Assembly: GCF_000156575.1 (NCBI RefSeq)
Contig: NZ_GG666044.1
Span: forward strand, 322,580 to 382,225
Length of the DNA: 59,646 bases
Source of the DNA: Anaerococcus lactolyticus ATCC 51172
GTDB lineage: Bacteria; Bacillota; Clostridia; Tissierellales; Peptoniphilaceae
Reading direction: 5' to 3'
Shown piece after piece: positions 33,583 through 41,662 of this stretch. The notes beneath the pieces were generated by a model. That model was not told where the DNA came from and did not search any database. It worked only from the letters and a program-made list of their open reading frames with translations. The position numbers and the translations under genes are program-made. Each line of letters begins with the position of its first letter. Position 1 is the first letter of the stretch.

Positions 33583-34605
33583 TTATCCAATTGAATCTGA
33601 ATAATCTTTTAATTTGCCTAAGGCCTGGTTTTCTATTTGACGGATTCTCTCACGAGATAGGTCGTAGATTGCTCCGATTTGCTCTAGGGTCTTTGGTTTT
33701 TCGTTATCTAGGCCGTACCTGTAGATTATAATTTGCTTTTCCCTGTCTGTTAGCTGGTCAAGGGCTTGCATGAGGAAATTTTCCATATCCTTTTCAAGAA
33801 TTAGCATATCTACTGGGGTTGACTCGTCGCCTACCATGTCCATTAGCTCATCACCTGTGGAGTCTTCACTATCGAGGTTGATGTTTAGGGATGTTGAGTT
33901 TACTTGGTTTCTATTAATTAAGAATAAATCATCTGCTTGTTTTTTATTTATTCCTTCGTTTTCTAGGATTCTGTAAATCTCTTCATCGCTTGCTTCTGGG
34001 TTGGCTTTTAGAATTTGTTTTAATTTATTTAATTTTAAGTACTTACCTGCTGGTATTCTGATTGTATGTCCTTCTTTGTTGATGGCCTTTCTGATTGCCT
34101 TGTCTATCCATTTGTAGGCGTAGGTTGTAAATTTGTATCCTAGGGTTAGGTCAAATTTTTCTGCAGCCCTTATCATGCCAAGCATGCCAGATTGGACCAA
34201 ATCTTCTAGGTCTAAATCATTGCCATGAGACCTAAAGAAATATGAGGCTCTGCTCCTTACAAGTCCTTGGTTTTTTTCAACAAGGGCTGCTAGAGCGTTT
34301 TGGTTGCCTAGTTGGAATTGCTCCACTATTTCTTCGTTGTTTAGGTCAGATAATTTCATCATATCCTTGCGTCTGATAGGGGCAAGGGAAGTATTCACTC
34401 CCTTTTTGGCAGAACCAATTAGGTCGTCGTCATCATCAAAGTCTTCATCGTCTTCTTCAGAAATGATGTCTAGAATTTCTTCTCTTTGCTCATCGGTCAT
34501 CGCTTCTACAATTTCAGTGAGCTCTTCATCACTCAAATCACTTGTATCAAGATAATCTCTAAGCTTTTCTAAAGTTTCCTTATCTTTTAAATTTATTTTA
34601 TCCAT
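33583..34605 (-). CDS. Sigma-70 family RNA polymerase sigma factor with atypical region 2
   Basis: A 340-residue sigma factor: an acidic N-terminus (residues 27-62), region 2 from ~90 (LDLEDLVQSGMLGMIRAAEKFD), a region 3 (EGHTIRIPAGKYLKLNKLKQ) and region 4 with the HTH KTLEQIGAIYDLSRERIRQIE and LTDREKQIIIYRYGLD. In region 2.3/2.4 it reads YAYKWIDKAI where housekeeping factors have YATWWIRQAI: one tryptophan of the melting dyad is Lys165, and the Arg is Asp168. It occupies the position of sigH downstream of yacP, but has the domain set of a group 1/2 sigma. Probably an alternative sigma factor. Confidence 0.85.
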   Translation of the reverse strand: MDKINLKDKETLEKLRDYLDTSDLSDEELTEIVEAMTDEQREEILDIISEEDDEDFDDDDDLIGSAKKGVNTSLAPIRRKDMMKLSDLNNEEIVEQFQLGNQNALAALVEKNQGLVRSRASYFFRSHGNDLDLEDLVQSGMLGMIRAAEKFDLTLGYKFTTYAYKWIDKAIRKAINKEGHTIRIPAGKYLKLNKLKQILKANPEASDEEIYRILENEGINKKQADDLFLINRNQVNSTSLNINLDSEDSTGDELMDMVGDESTPVDMLILEKDMENFLMQALDQLTDREKQIIIYRYGLDNEKPKTLEQIGAIYDLSRERIRQIENQALGKLKDYSDSIG

Positions 34606-34635
34606 CTTATCACCCGTTTGAATTTATTTACCTAC

Positions 34636-35160
34636 CTAGTCATCTAGGTCTATTTTAAGCTCATCTAGCTTAGCTTTTAAGGTTTTAGAAATGGGATAGG
34701 CATCGTAGTTTTGGTTAAAACTTGCCTTCTTAGTTTTTTTAATCTTGGACCTTAATATATCAAGATCAGTTTTAAGTTCAAGGGCTGTCATCCTGCTTGC
34801 CCCCTTCACAAGGGCCATGTTTTGGACTTGCCCATCGTCTGTAACTACCTTGACGTTGTGCCTTCTGGCAATCCTAGATAGTTCCGCCTCGATATAGGTA
34901 TCAGCCGTTTGAAACCTCTTGGTAAAAACTATCTTCATCCCATATTTTTCGATGCTCGTTTCCTTGAGCCTATCAAGGTTGTAGGCATCAAAAACTATCA
35001 CCAATTTTTCCCCAGTAAGAAAGCTATACTCAGCCAAATCTTCTATGAGATTATCCCTTGCTGTTGCTAAGCTTTCTCTAGTGGCTTCCCTTAGTTTTGG
35101 CCACTTATTTATTACATTGTAGCCATCGACATAGGTTATATTTTTCTTAACTAAAACCAT
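34636..35160 (-). CDS. yacP: NYN-domain endoribonuclease (YacP/Rae1 family)
   Basis: A 174-residue PIN-like nuclease. ITYVDGYNVINKWP (first catalytic Asp), LVIVFDAYNL, TADTYIEAELSRIARRHNVKVVTDDGQVQNMAL provide the acidic residues of NYN domains. In Bacillus subtilis the homologue Rae1 cleaves mRNA in the ribosomal A site. It overlaps the rlmB 3' end by 14 bp and shares its operon with translation genes. Confidence 0.92.
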   Translation of the reverse strand: MVLVKKNITYVDGYNVINKWPKLREATRESLATARDNLIEDLAEYSFLTGEKLVIVFDAYNLDRLKETSIEKYGMKIVFTKRFQTADTYIEAELSRIARRHNVKVVTDDGQVQNMALVKGASRMTALELKTDLDILRSKIKKTKKASFNQNYDAYPISKTLKAKLDELKIDLDD

Positions 35161-35851
35161 TTTGTCTTAAAACCTCATACATGGCAATGGCTGAGGCTAC
35201 AGATGCATTTAAGCTATTTACAAAACCCTTCATTGGTATATTTATAAGTATATCACAATTTTCCCTTACAAGTCTAGATAGGCCCTTGCCTTCGTTACCA
35301 ACTATCAAACAAACCTTACCCTTAAGGTCCACTTGATCGATTGGCGAAGAGGCCTCACCAGCTAGTCCATAGACCCAAAATCCTGCTTCTTTGATTTCTT
35401 CTATGGCCCTGTTGGTGTTTTTAACCATGATAATATTTATATTGTTGATAGCTCCAGCACTGGTTTTATAAACTATTGGACTTACGGATGCACTCCTTCT
35501 TTCAGGAATAATCACCCCGTCAAAGCCAAAGCTTTCTGCGCTCCTGATGATTGCACCAAGATTGTGAGGGTCCTCGATTTGATCAAGGATAATGAGTCTT
35601 TGGTATTTATCCAAATCTCTTAAGTCCTTGTACTCAAATGATTCTGCCTCGACCATAACACCCTGGTGGTTCAATTCTATTTTATCAAAAAATCTCTTAT
35701 CTACAAAATTTATCTCAACATTCGCCTTATTGAGCTTTGCAATAATTTCTTCGACAATCTTAGAATTCTGTTTGATAACAAAGGCCTTATAGATTTTTAC
35801 ACCTGAATCAATGGCGTCAATTACAGGTTTTCTGCCGTAAATCTTATCCAT
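35147..35851 (-). CDS. rlmB: 23S rRNA (guanosine-2'-O-)-methyltransferase RlmB
   Basis: A SpoU-class methyltransferase of 234 residues modifying G2251 of 23S rRNA. It begins MDKIYGRKPVIDAI, has the substrate-binding L30e-like N-terminal domain, and the knot motifs DQIEDPHNLGAIIRSAESFG, LIVGNEGKGLSRLVRENCD and INIPMKGFVNSLNASVASAIA. I place the start at ATG 35851 in a TGATG overlap with the cysS stop; the longer GTG start at 35866 is less likely. The mini-RNase III gene usually placed between cysS and rlmB in Bacillus is missing. Confidence 0.95.
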   Translation of the reverse strand: MDKIYGRKPVIDAIDSGVKIYKAFVIKQNSKIVEEIIAKLNKANVEINFVDKRFFDKIELNHQGVMVEAESFEYKDLRDLDKYQRLIILDQIEDPHNLGAIIRSAESFGFDGVIIPERRSASVSPIVYKTSAGAINNINIIMVKNTNRAIEEIKEAGFWVYGLAGEASSPIDQVDLKGKVCLIVGNEGKGLSRLVRENCDILINIPMKGFVNSLNASVASAIAMYEVLRQNGFS

Positions 35852-37269
35852 CAGCCTATCTCCCACTTGGTGCCTTCTCTGGTATCCTTAAGGATGATGC
35901 CCATTTCCTTAAGGTCATCCCTAATTTTATCAGCTTTAGCAAAATCTTTTGCCTTTTTAGCAGAGTTTCTCTCTGCAATTTTTTCTTCTATAAAGGCTTC
36001 GTCTACTTCGCTTTCCTTCTTCTTGGCAAGAAGTCCAAGGACATCATAGAGTCTAGAGTATGTTTCAAAAGTTTTTTCCACAAAATCTTTTGAAGAATCA
36101 CCCTCTAAATTTGTATTGATGAATTTTGCTAAATCAAATAAAACTGTGATGGCATCTGCAGTGTTTAGGTCATCTTCCATTACACTTACAAATTCATTTT
36201 CCTTATCAACTAGGATTTGAAGTAAATCTTTTTCCACACTTGAAATTTCTTTTTCGCTTGTCTTTGCGAGTAATTCTTCCGCCTTGAAATAAGCATTGTT
36301 TAGCCTATCTAAAGATGCTTGAGCCTGGTCGATTATTTCCTTAGTAAAATTTATTGGCTGCCTATAGGATGTTGTAAGAAGCCAAAACCTAATGGTCATC
36401 AAGTCGTATTCCTTCTTGATATCATCAAGGGTAAAGAAATTTCCGACAGACTTACTCATCTTTGATCCATTTACCTGAATCATCCCGTTGTGCATCCAAT
36501 AGTTAGCAAATTTTACATCATTTAGGGCTTCAGATTGGGCAATTTCATTTTCGTGGTGAGGAAATTCCAAATCTTCGCCACCGGCATGGATGTCAATTGT
36601 ATCTCCCAAAATTTTCTTATTCATGGTAGAACATTCTATGTGCCAACCTGGCCTACCCTTACCCCATGGGCTATCCCAAGCGACTTCGCCGGAAAGCTTA
36701 GTAGCCTTCCAAAGGGTGAAATCTGCAGGATTTTTCTTTTTTCCTGCGTCATTGTCATCTAGCCTTTGGCTGGCACCATGAACTAGGTCGTCAAGATTTT
36801 TTCTTGATAATTTGCCGTAGTCAGTTTTTTTGCTTACATCAAAGTAAACATCGCCGTCTGAAACATAGGCCATGCCCTTATCAATAAGACCCTTAACGAA
36901 GTTTATGATATCATCCATAACCTCGGTTGCCCTTGGGTGGATAGTATCTTCTTCGTCTAGGTTTAGGGCTTTGGCATCTATCATGTATTGAGCAATGTAA
37001 CGGTCTGTGACTTCCTTGGTTGTGATGCCCTCTACAATAGATTTTTTTATAATCTTATCGTCAACATCGGTGAAATTTACCACATAGGTCACATCATAAC
37101 CCCTATAGGTCATAAAACGCCTAAAGGTGTCAAAAATCACCAAGGGTCTGGCGTTTCCTATGTGCATATAATCATAAACTGTAGGTCCGCAGACGTACAT
37201 TTTTATTTTATTTTCTTCAATTGGTTTAAATACTTCCTTAGTTCTGCTAAGAGTATTGTAAATCTTCAT
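35851..37269 (-). CDS. cysS: Cysteinyl-tRNA synthetase
   Basis: A class I synthetase of 472 residues. MKIYNTLSRTKEVFKP, the zinc and HIGH region CGPTVYDYMHIGNARP, GWHIECSTM, GGEDLEFPHHENEIAQSEA and the KMSKS loop GSKMSKSVGNF are intact. It is one base overlapping with gltX upstream. No T-box leader is present, so the gene depends on the operon promoter. Confidence 0.97.
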   Translation of the reverse strand: MKIYNTLSRTKEVFKPIEENKIKMYVCGPTVYDYMHIGNARPLVIFDTFRRFMTYRGYDVTYVVNFTDVDDKIIKKSIVEGITTKEVTDRYIAQYMIDAKALNLDEEDTIHPRATEVMDDIINFVKGLIDKGMAYVSDGDVYFDVSKKTDYGKLSRKNLDDLVHGASQRLDDNDAGKKKNPADFTLWKATKLSGEVAWDSPWGKGRPGWHIECSTMNKKILGDTIDIHAGGEDLEFPHHENEIAQSEALNDVKFANYWMHNGMIQVNGSKMSKSVGNFFTLDDIKKEYDLMTIRFWLLTTSYRQPINFTKEIIDQAQASLDRLNNAYFKAEELLAKTSEKEISSVEKDLLQILVDKENEFVSVMEDDLNTADAITVLFDLAKFINTNLEGDSSKDFVEKTFETYSRLYDVLGLLAKKKESEVDEAFIEEKIAERNSAKKAKDFAKADKIRDDLKEMGIILKDTREGTKWEIG

Positions 37270-38750
37270 TAAAAATTATCCCTTACGTATTCTAGCCTAT
37301 CCTTAACTAGGTCCTTACCCATTATTAAAAAGGCATTTGATAGGTCTGGTCCATGAACTGAACCTGTAACTGCCGCCCTTACTGGGAACCATAGGTCCTT
37401 ACCCTTGATACCTGTTTCTTTTTGGATAGTTTTCATAACTGATTTAGCAAAATCAGCGTCAATTTCGTCTACTTGGTCAAGTTGGTTTAAAAATGCAGCA
37501 AAGAGAGTTTTAGCATTTTCTGTTGAAATTGCTTCTTTTGCGTCATCATCATATTCTATTTCATCGCTCTTGATATAATAATTTTTAGCAAGCTCTGGTG
37601 CGTCTGAAAACTTATCGATGGCTGATTGCCATGTTTCTGCAAGGAGAACTAACTTATCTTCTGGATAAGATTCATCAATTAATCCTGCTTTAATCATGTA
37701 TGGCTTGATGTCTTTGGCAAGTTCTTCTGGACTTAATTCTCTTACATAGTGACCGTTAACCCAGTCAAGTTTTTTCTTGTCAAAAACAGCACCAGTTTTA
37801 TTTACCCTGTCAAAATCAAATTGTTTTGCTAATTCTTCCATGGTGAAGATTTCTTCTTCACTGTCTGGTGACCAACCTAGGAGTGAAAGGAAGTTTATAA
37901 GACCTTCTGGTGTATAGCCTTCTTCGATGAAGTCTTCTACCATGCCGTCGCCGTTTCTCTTTGAATATTTTTTGTGGTCCTTGTTTAAAACTGTAGGTAG
38001 GTGGATATATTCTGGAGCTTGCCAACCAAAGGCTTCGTAAAGATAAACGTGCTTTGGTGTTGATGAAATCCACTCATCGCCACGTACAACGTGGGTAATA
38101 CCCATCAAATGATCGTCTACAACTACAGCAAAGTGGTAGGTTGGGTAACCATCTCTTTTTATAAGGACTTGGTCGTCTTGGTCGTCAGTATTAAAGGTAA
38201 TCTTGCCCTTAATCCTGTCATTAAAGGAAATATCATAGTCCTTAGGTAGTTTTAGTCTAACTGTGTGCTCTTCCCCATTAGCAACCCTTTGTTTGGCTTC
38301 TTCTAGTGGGATAGAACGGCAAAGACCATCATATTTTGGTGTAAGACCGTCGGCTCTCATTTGGTCCCTGACCTTGTCGACTCTTTCTTGGGAGCAGAAG
38401 CAATAGTAAGCCTTACCTTCTTCGATTAATTGGTCGATGTATTTGTCATAGATGCCTGCCTTTACCCTTTCTGATTGAATATATGGACCACAGTCACCTT
38501 TTTCTGTAACATGACCATTTTCATCAAGCATAACACCTTCGTCAATTTCTACTCCAGACCATTTTAGAGCCTTTAGAAGGTTCTCTAAAGCGCCTTCAAC
38601 AAACCTAGTCCTGTCTGTGTCTTCTATTCTCAAAAGCATCTTTCCACCAGTATGCCTTGCGTATAGGTAATTAAATAGGGCTGTCCTAAGACCACCTATA
38701 TGCAAATATCCTGTTGGGGATGGTGCAAATCTTACTCTAACTTCGCTCAT
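37269..38750 (-). CDS. gltX: Glutamyl-tRNA synthetase
   Basis: Class I synthetase, about 493 residues. It starts MSEVRVRFAPSPTGYLHIGG with the HIGH-equivalent HIGG, contains a zinc-type YYCFCSQERVD insert and the KMSKS-equivalent KKYSKRNGDG. ATG 38750 has AAGGAG upstream; the frame extends further to 38783 but lacks a ribosome-binding site. First gene of the operon ending with the sigma factor. In gut Firmicutes GltX may also charge tRNA-Gln, followed by GatCAB. Confidence 0.97.
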   Translation of the reverse strand: MSEVRVRFAPSPTGYLHIGGLRTALFNYLYARHTGGKMLLRIEDTDRTRFVEGALENLLKALKWSGVEIDEGVMLDENGHVTEKGDCGPYIQSERVKAGIYDKYIDQLIEEGKAYYCFCSQERVDKVRDQMRADGLTPKYDGLCRSIPLEEAKQRVANGEEHTVRLKLPKDYDISFNDRIKGKITFNTDDQDDQVLIKRDGYPTYHFAVVVDDHLMGITHVVRGDEWISSTPKHVYLYEAFGWQAPEYIHLPTVLNKDHKKYSKRNGDGMVEDFIEEGYTPEGLINFLSLLGWSPDSEEEIFTMEELAKQFDFDRVNKTGAVFDKKKLDWVNGHYVRELSPEELAKDIKPYMIKAGLIDESYPEDKLVLLAETWQSAIDKFSDAPELAKNYYIKSDEIEYDDDAKEAISTENAKTLFAAFLNQLDQVDEIDADFAKSVMKTIQKETGIKGKDLWFPVRAAVTGSVHGPDLSNAFLIMGKDLVKDRLEYVRDNF

Positions 38751-38855
38751 TAATAACTCCTTTTTCTTTCTATTTTTCATCAAATTCGTCTTTTAGATAG
38801 ATAAGTAAATAAGGGAAGTAAAACTTCCCCTCCTAACTTAACCTTAACTCATCTA

Positions 38856-38884
38856 ATTATAACATCTATTACTACAAAAATCAA
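38856..38884 (-). promoter_or_regulatory. Promoter of the gltX operon
   Basis: TTGATT (38879-38884), 17 bp, TATAAT (38856-38861) on the minus strand with a TG extension. The -35 lies in the stem of the neighbouring terminator. A small GGGGAAGT/ACTTCCC hairpin is found in the leader (about 38813-38830). Confidence 0.75.
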
Positions 38885-38905
38885 CCATGTCAAGGTTGAT
38901 TTTTA
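38876..38905. terminator. Terminator after the orphan IIB gene
   Basis: AAAATCAACC-atgtcaa-GGTTGATTTT with T runs on both strands; on the minus strand it ends the HAD-IIB pair. Confidence 0.8.
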
Positions 38906-38931
38906 TTTTTTTGATAATTTTTTGCCTTTTA

Positions 38932-39390
38932 TTAAATTATTTTTTCTTCATCGTCAAAAACCGAAGTCCTAATAAAAATTTTTGCTCCCTGATTTTTGAT
39001 TTTATCGAAGATTCTCAAATCATTTTCGTCCACAGCTACAAGCTCTGTGAGAGATTTTTTACCTATTGACAAATGAATTATGCCAACATTCACTTCTTTG
39101 ATTGAAACGCCAGCATCCAAAATTTTTTCTAAGTCGCAAGTTGTTTCTACAAGCAAAAAATACGCTCCCTCATTTTTGTATAGAAAATCTTTTACACCTG
39201 CCACCTTCAAATAAGTTGATTCTATTTCTTCCGGAATTGTAAGGTCCATCACCTCAATTCTAATTGAATCTTCAGCAGTCCTATCATTGGCAATTATTAC
39301 CTTTTTTAGGCCATATTTCTCACACCAGTCCTTCACAACCTGACCACTTGCCAGCCTAGAATCGATTCTCGCTAAAAAAATTTCTCCCAT
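38932..39390 (-). CDS. Orphan PTS IIB-like protein (mannose/sorbose class) without phospho-histidine
   Basis: A 152-residue protein with the IIB fold: it starts MGEIFLARIDSRLASGQVVK, which aligns with the RIDDRLIHGQV active-site loop, but the phosphorylated His is Ser15 (LASGQ for LIHGQ). The rest (KKVIIANDRTAEDSIRIEVM, EVNVGIIHLSIGKK) keeps the family pattern. No IIA, IIC or IID genes are adjacent; its only partner is the overlapping HAD phosphatase gene. It cannot take part in normal phosphotransfer and may have a regulatory or sugar-phosphate sensing role. Confidence 0.8.
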   Translation of the reverse strand: MGEIFLARIDSRLASGQVVKDWCEKYGLKKVIIANDRTAEDSIRIEVMDLTIPEEIESTYLKVAGVKDFLYKNEGAYFLLVETTCDLEKILDAGVSIKEVNVGIIHLSIGKKSLTELVAVDENDLRIFDKIKNQGAKIFIRTSVFDDEEKII

Positions 39391-40037
39391 TAGGCTCTCC
39401 TAATGACCATCTGGCTTGGATCATCAATTATAAGATCTGGATTGGCATCTTCAAGAACCTTCCTATCTCTGAACCCCCAAGATACACCAACAGTGAAAAT
39501 CCCAGCATTTTTTCCACACTTCATATCTACTTCGCTATCACCAAAATAAATAATATCTGAAAAATCAACCCCAAACTTTTCCTTTAAAATAATTATGCCT
39601 GCAGGTGATGGTTTCCTTTCATAATCTCCCCTATAACCAAGGATAGCATCAAAAAAACCTTCCCCAAAAACAACAGGAATGACCTTCTTACAAGTTTCGT
39701 CAGGTTTGTTTGAGAAACAAACAAGAGGCTTTCCTGTTTTCTTAAGTTCATCAAGCGCCTCTTTCACTCCGTCATAGGCCTTAGTAAGGTAGGCTGGGTC
39801 ATCATCGTAGGCCTTGTTATAAGAATCTAGGAAATTTTTCCTAAAAGCTTGATCCTTGCTTGCATCAACATAGTCGAGCGTTTTTTCACATAGGACAACC
39901 GGTCCATTTCCCACAAAAGCCTCAACCTTATCTTTTGGGCAAGACGACAAATCAAATTTCTTTAAAGTTTCATTTATAAAATAAGTTATGGTATCTATTG
40001 TGTATAACAAGGTACCGTCTATATCAAATATATACAT
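39390..40037 (-). CDS. HAD-superfamily hydrolase, phosphoglycolate phosphatase-like
   Basis: A 215-residue HAD phosphatase: motif I FDIDGTLLYT, motif II VCFSNKP, motif III lysine in GYRGDYERKPSPAG, motif IV IYFGDSEVDMKCGKNAG. The cap region between motifs I and II resembles Gph/PGMB proteins. Substrate cannot be named. It overlaps the orphan IIB gene by one base, so both are made together; divergent from pncB. Confidence 0.88.
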   Translation of the reverse strand: MYIFDIDGTLLYTIDTITYFINETLKKFDLSSCPKDKVEAFVGNGPVVLCEKTLDYVDASKDQAFRKNFLDSYNKAYDDDPAYLTKAYDGVKEALDELKKTGKPLVCFSNKPDETCKKVIPVVFGEGFFDAILGYRGDYERKPSPAGIIILKEKFGVDFSDIIYFGDSEVDMKCGKNAGIFTVGVSWGFRDRKVLEDANPDLIIDDPSQMVIRRA

Positions 40038-40188
40038 CTAATCCTCGCTTTTTTTATTATTGTACTTTTCTTTAAAAATTTGTGTACGATAAATATTTAA
40101 AGAAAGTTTTTAACTTTTAGGGTATAAATATAGGTAGGATAATATTTGCAATAAAATATTAAATTAGAAAATATTTAAGAAGGAGTTT

Positions 40189-41631
40189 ATGAAAGAAATT
40201 AGAAACCTAACCATGCTTAGTGATTTTTATGAGTTCACTATGGCTAATGGTTATTACGAAAACGGTATGAAAGACACCGTCGCAGTTTTCGATGCCTTTT
40301 ACAGAAAAAATCCAGATGGGGGTGGCTATGCAATTTTTGCAGGCCTAAACGATATAATTTCCTATATAAAAAACCTCCACTTCACCGATGAAGACATAGA
40401 ATATTTCAGGGCCCAGGGTTGTTTTTCTGACGGATTTTTGGAATATTTAAAAAATTTTAAATTTACTGGTGATGTTTACGCCTTTCCTGAAGGATCAGTT
40501 ATGTTTCCAGGGGAACCAATTGTCACTGTCAAGGCGCCAATCATAGAGTGTTCTATAATTGAAACCTATTTGCTCTTGTCAATGAATTTTAATTCACTTA
40601 TAGCGACCAAGACCAACAGGATTGTATCTTCTGCAGGGGACAGACTTGTTATGGAATTTGGGGCAAGACGTGCCCAAGGTGCTGACGCTTCTATTACAGG
40701 TGCGAGGGCTGCCTACATAGCTGGTGCCCCTATCACATCCAACACCTATTCGGCCAAAAAATATGACTTTAAGGCCTCAGGCACCATGGCCCACTCTTGG
40801 ATTCAGGCCTTTGATTCAGAGTATGAAGCCTTTAAAACCTACGCAAAAATGTACCCAACTAATTGTATCCTTTTAATTGATACCTACGACACACTTGAAT
40901 CTGGCCTTGTAAATGCCATGAAGGTCTTTAAGGAAGAACTCGTGCCAAGGGGACTTACAGGTGGAGTTAGGATTGACTCAGGAGATTTGGCCTACCTTTC
41001 TAAGGAAGTTAGAAAAAGACTTGATGAAAATGGTTTTAAGGACTTTAAGATTGTCGCTTCAAATTCACTTGATGAATTTAAAATTGAATCCCTCCTTGCC
41101 CAAGGAGCAAAAATCGACTCCTTTGGTATAGGTGAAAGACTAATTACTGCCAAGTCTGACCCTGTTTTTGGTGGGGTTTATAAGCTTGTTGCAATCGAAA
41201 AAGAAGGTGAGCTTGAAGCTAAAATCAAAGTCTCTGAAAATGTAGAAAAAATTACAACTCCAGGCTTCAAGAAAGTCTACAGGCTTTATGATAAAGAAAC
41301 CGGCAAGGCAGAGGCAGATTATATAGCCCTTAGGGACGAAGAAGTTGACGATTCCGAACCTCTTGTAATCTTTGACCCACTTTTCACTTGGAAGATGAAA
41401 AAAATGAAAAATTACAAGGCAAGACAAATGCAAGTTAAAATCTTCGAAAAAGGTAAGCTAGTCTACGAGGAACCTTCCCTAGAAAAAATCGCCGCCTATA
41501 GAAAAGAAGAAGTCGCAAGCCTTTGGGATGAAGTTAAGAGGTATGATGCCCCACACAATTATTACGTAGACCTTTCCCAAAAACTTTGGAATTTGAAACA
41601 AAAATTAATTATAGAAGCAAAATCTAAATAA
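40189..41631 (+). CDS. pncB: Nicotinate phosphoribosyltransferase
   Basis: Converts nicotinate and PRPP to nicotinate mononucleotide for NAD salvage. The 480-residue protein has TMLSDFYEFTMANGYYENGM, MEFGARRAQGADASITGARAAYIAG, GTMAHSWIQAF (catalytic His), LIDTYDTL and GVRIDSGDLAYL. AAGGAG precedes the ATG. The 150-bp upstream gap is A/T-rich; I see no convincing -35/-10 pair or NiaR box. Confidence 0.96.
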   Translation: MKEIRNLTMLSDFYEFTMANGYYENGMKDTVAVFDAFYRKNPDGGGYAIFAGLNDIISYIKNLHFTDEDIEYFRAQGCFSDGFLEYLKNFKFTGDVYAFPEGSVMFPGEPIVTVKAPIIECSIIETYLLLSMNFNSLIATKTNRIVSSAGDRLVMEFGARRAQGADASITGARAAYIAGAPITSNTYSAKKYDFKASGTMAHSWIQAFDSEYEAFKTYAKMYPTNCILLIDTYDTLESGLVNAMKVFKEELVPRGLTGGVRIDSGDLAYLSKEVRKRLDENGFKDFKIVASNSLDEFKIESLLAQGAKIDSFGIGERLITAKSDPVFGGVYKLVAIEKEGELEAKIKVSENVEKITTPGFKKVYRLYDKETGKAEADYIALRDEEVDDSEPLVIFDPLFTWKMKKMKNYKARQMQVKIFEKGKLVYEEPSLEKIAAYRKEEVASLWDEVKRYDAPHNYYVDLSQKLWNLKQKLIIEAKSK

Positions 41632-41636
41632 AAAGA

Positions 41637-41660
41637 GGCAGCTTAGGCTGCCTTTTTTGT
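41637..41660 (+). terminator. Terminator of pncB
   Basis: GGCAGC-TTAG-GCTGCC followed by TTTTTTGT, directly after the stop; it also serves as the boundary to the convergent GH84 gene. Confidence 0.85.
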
Positions 41661-41662
41661 GC

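Noticed and set aside
38813-38830. GGGGAAGT/ACTTCCC stem as a terminator or riboswitch before gltX
   Set aside because: Short, without a T run or aptamer-like conserved blocks; at most an mRNA 5' stabilising hairpin.
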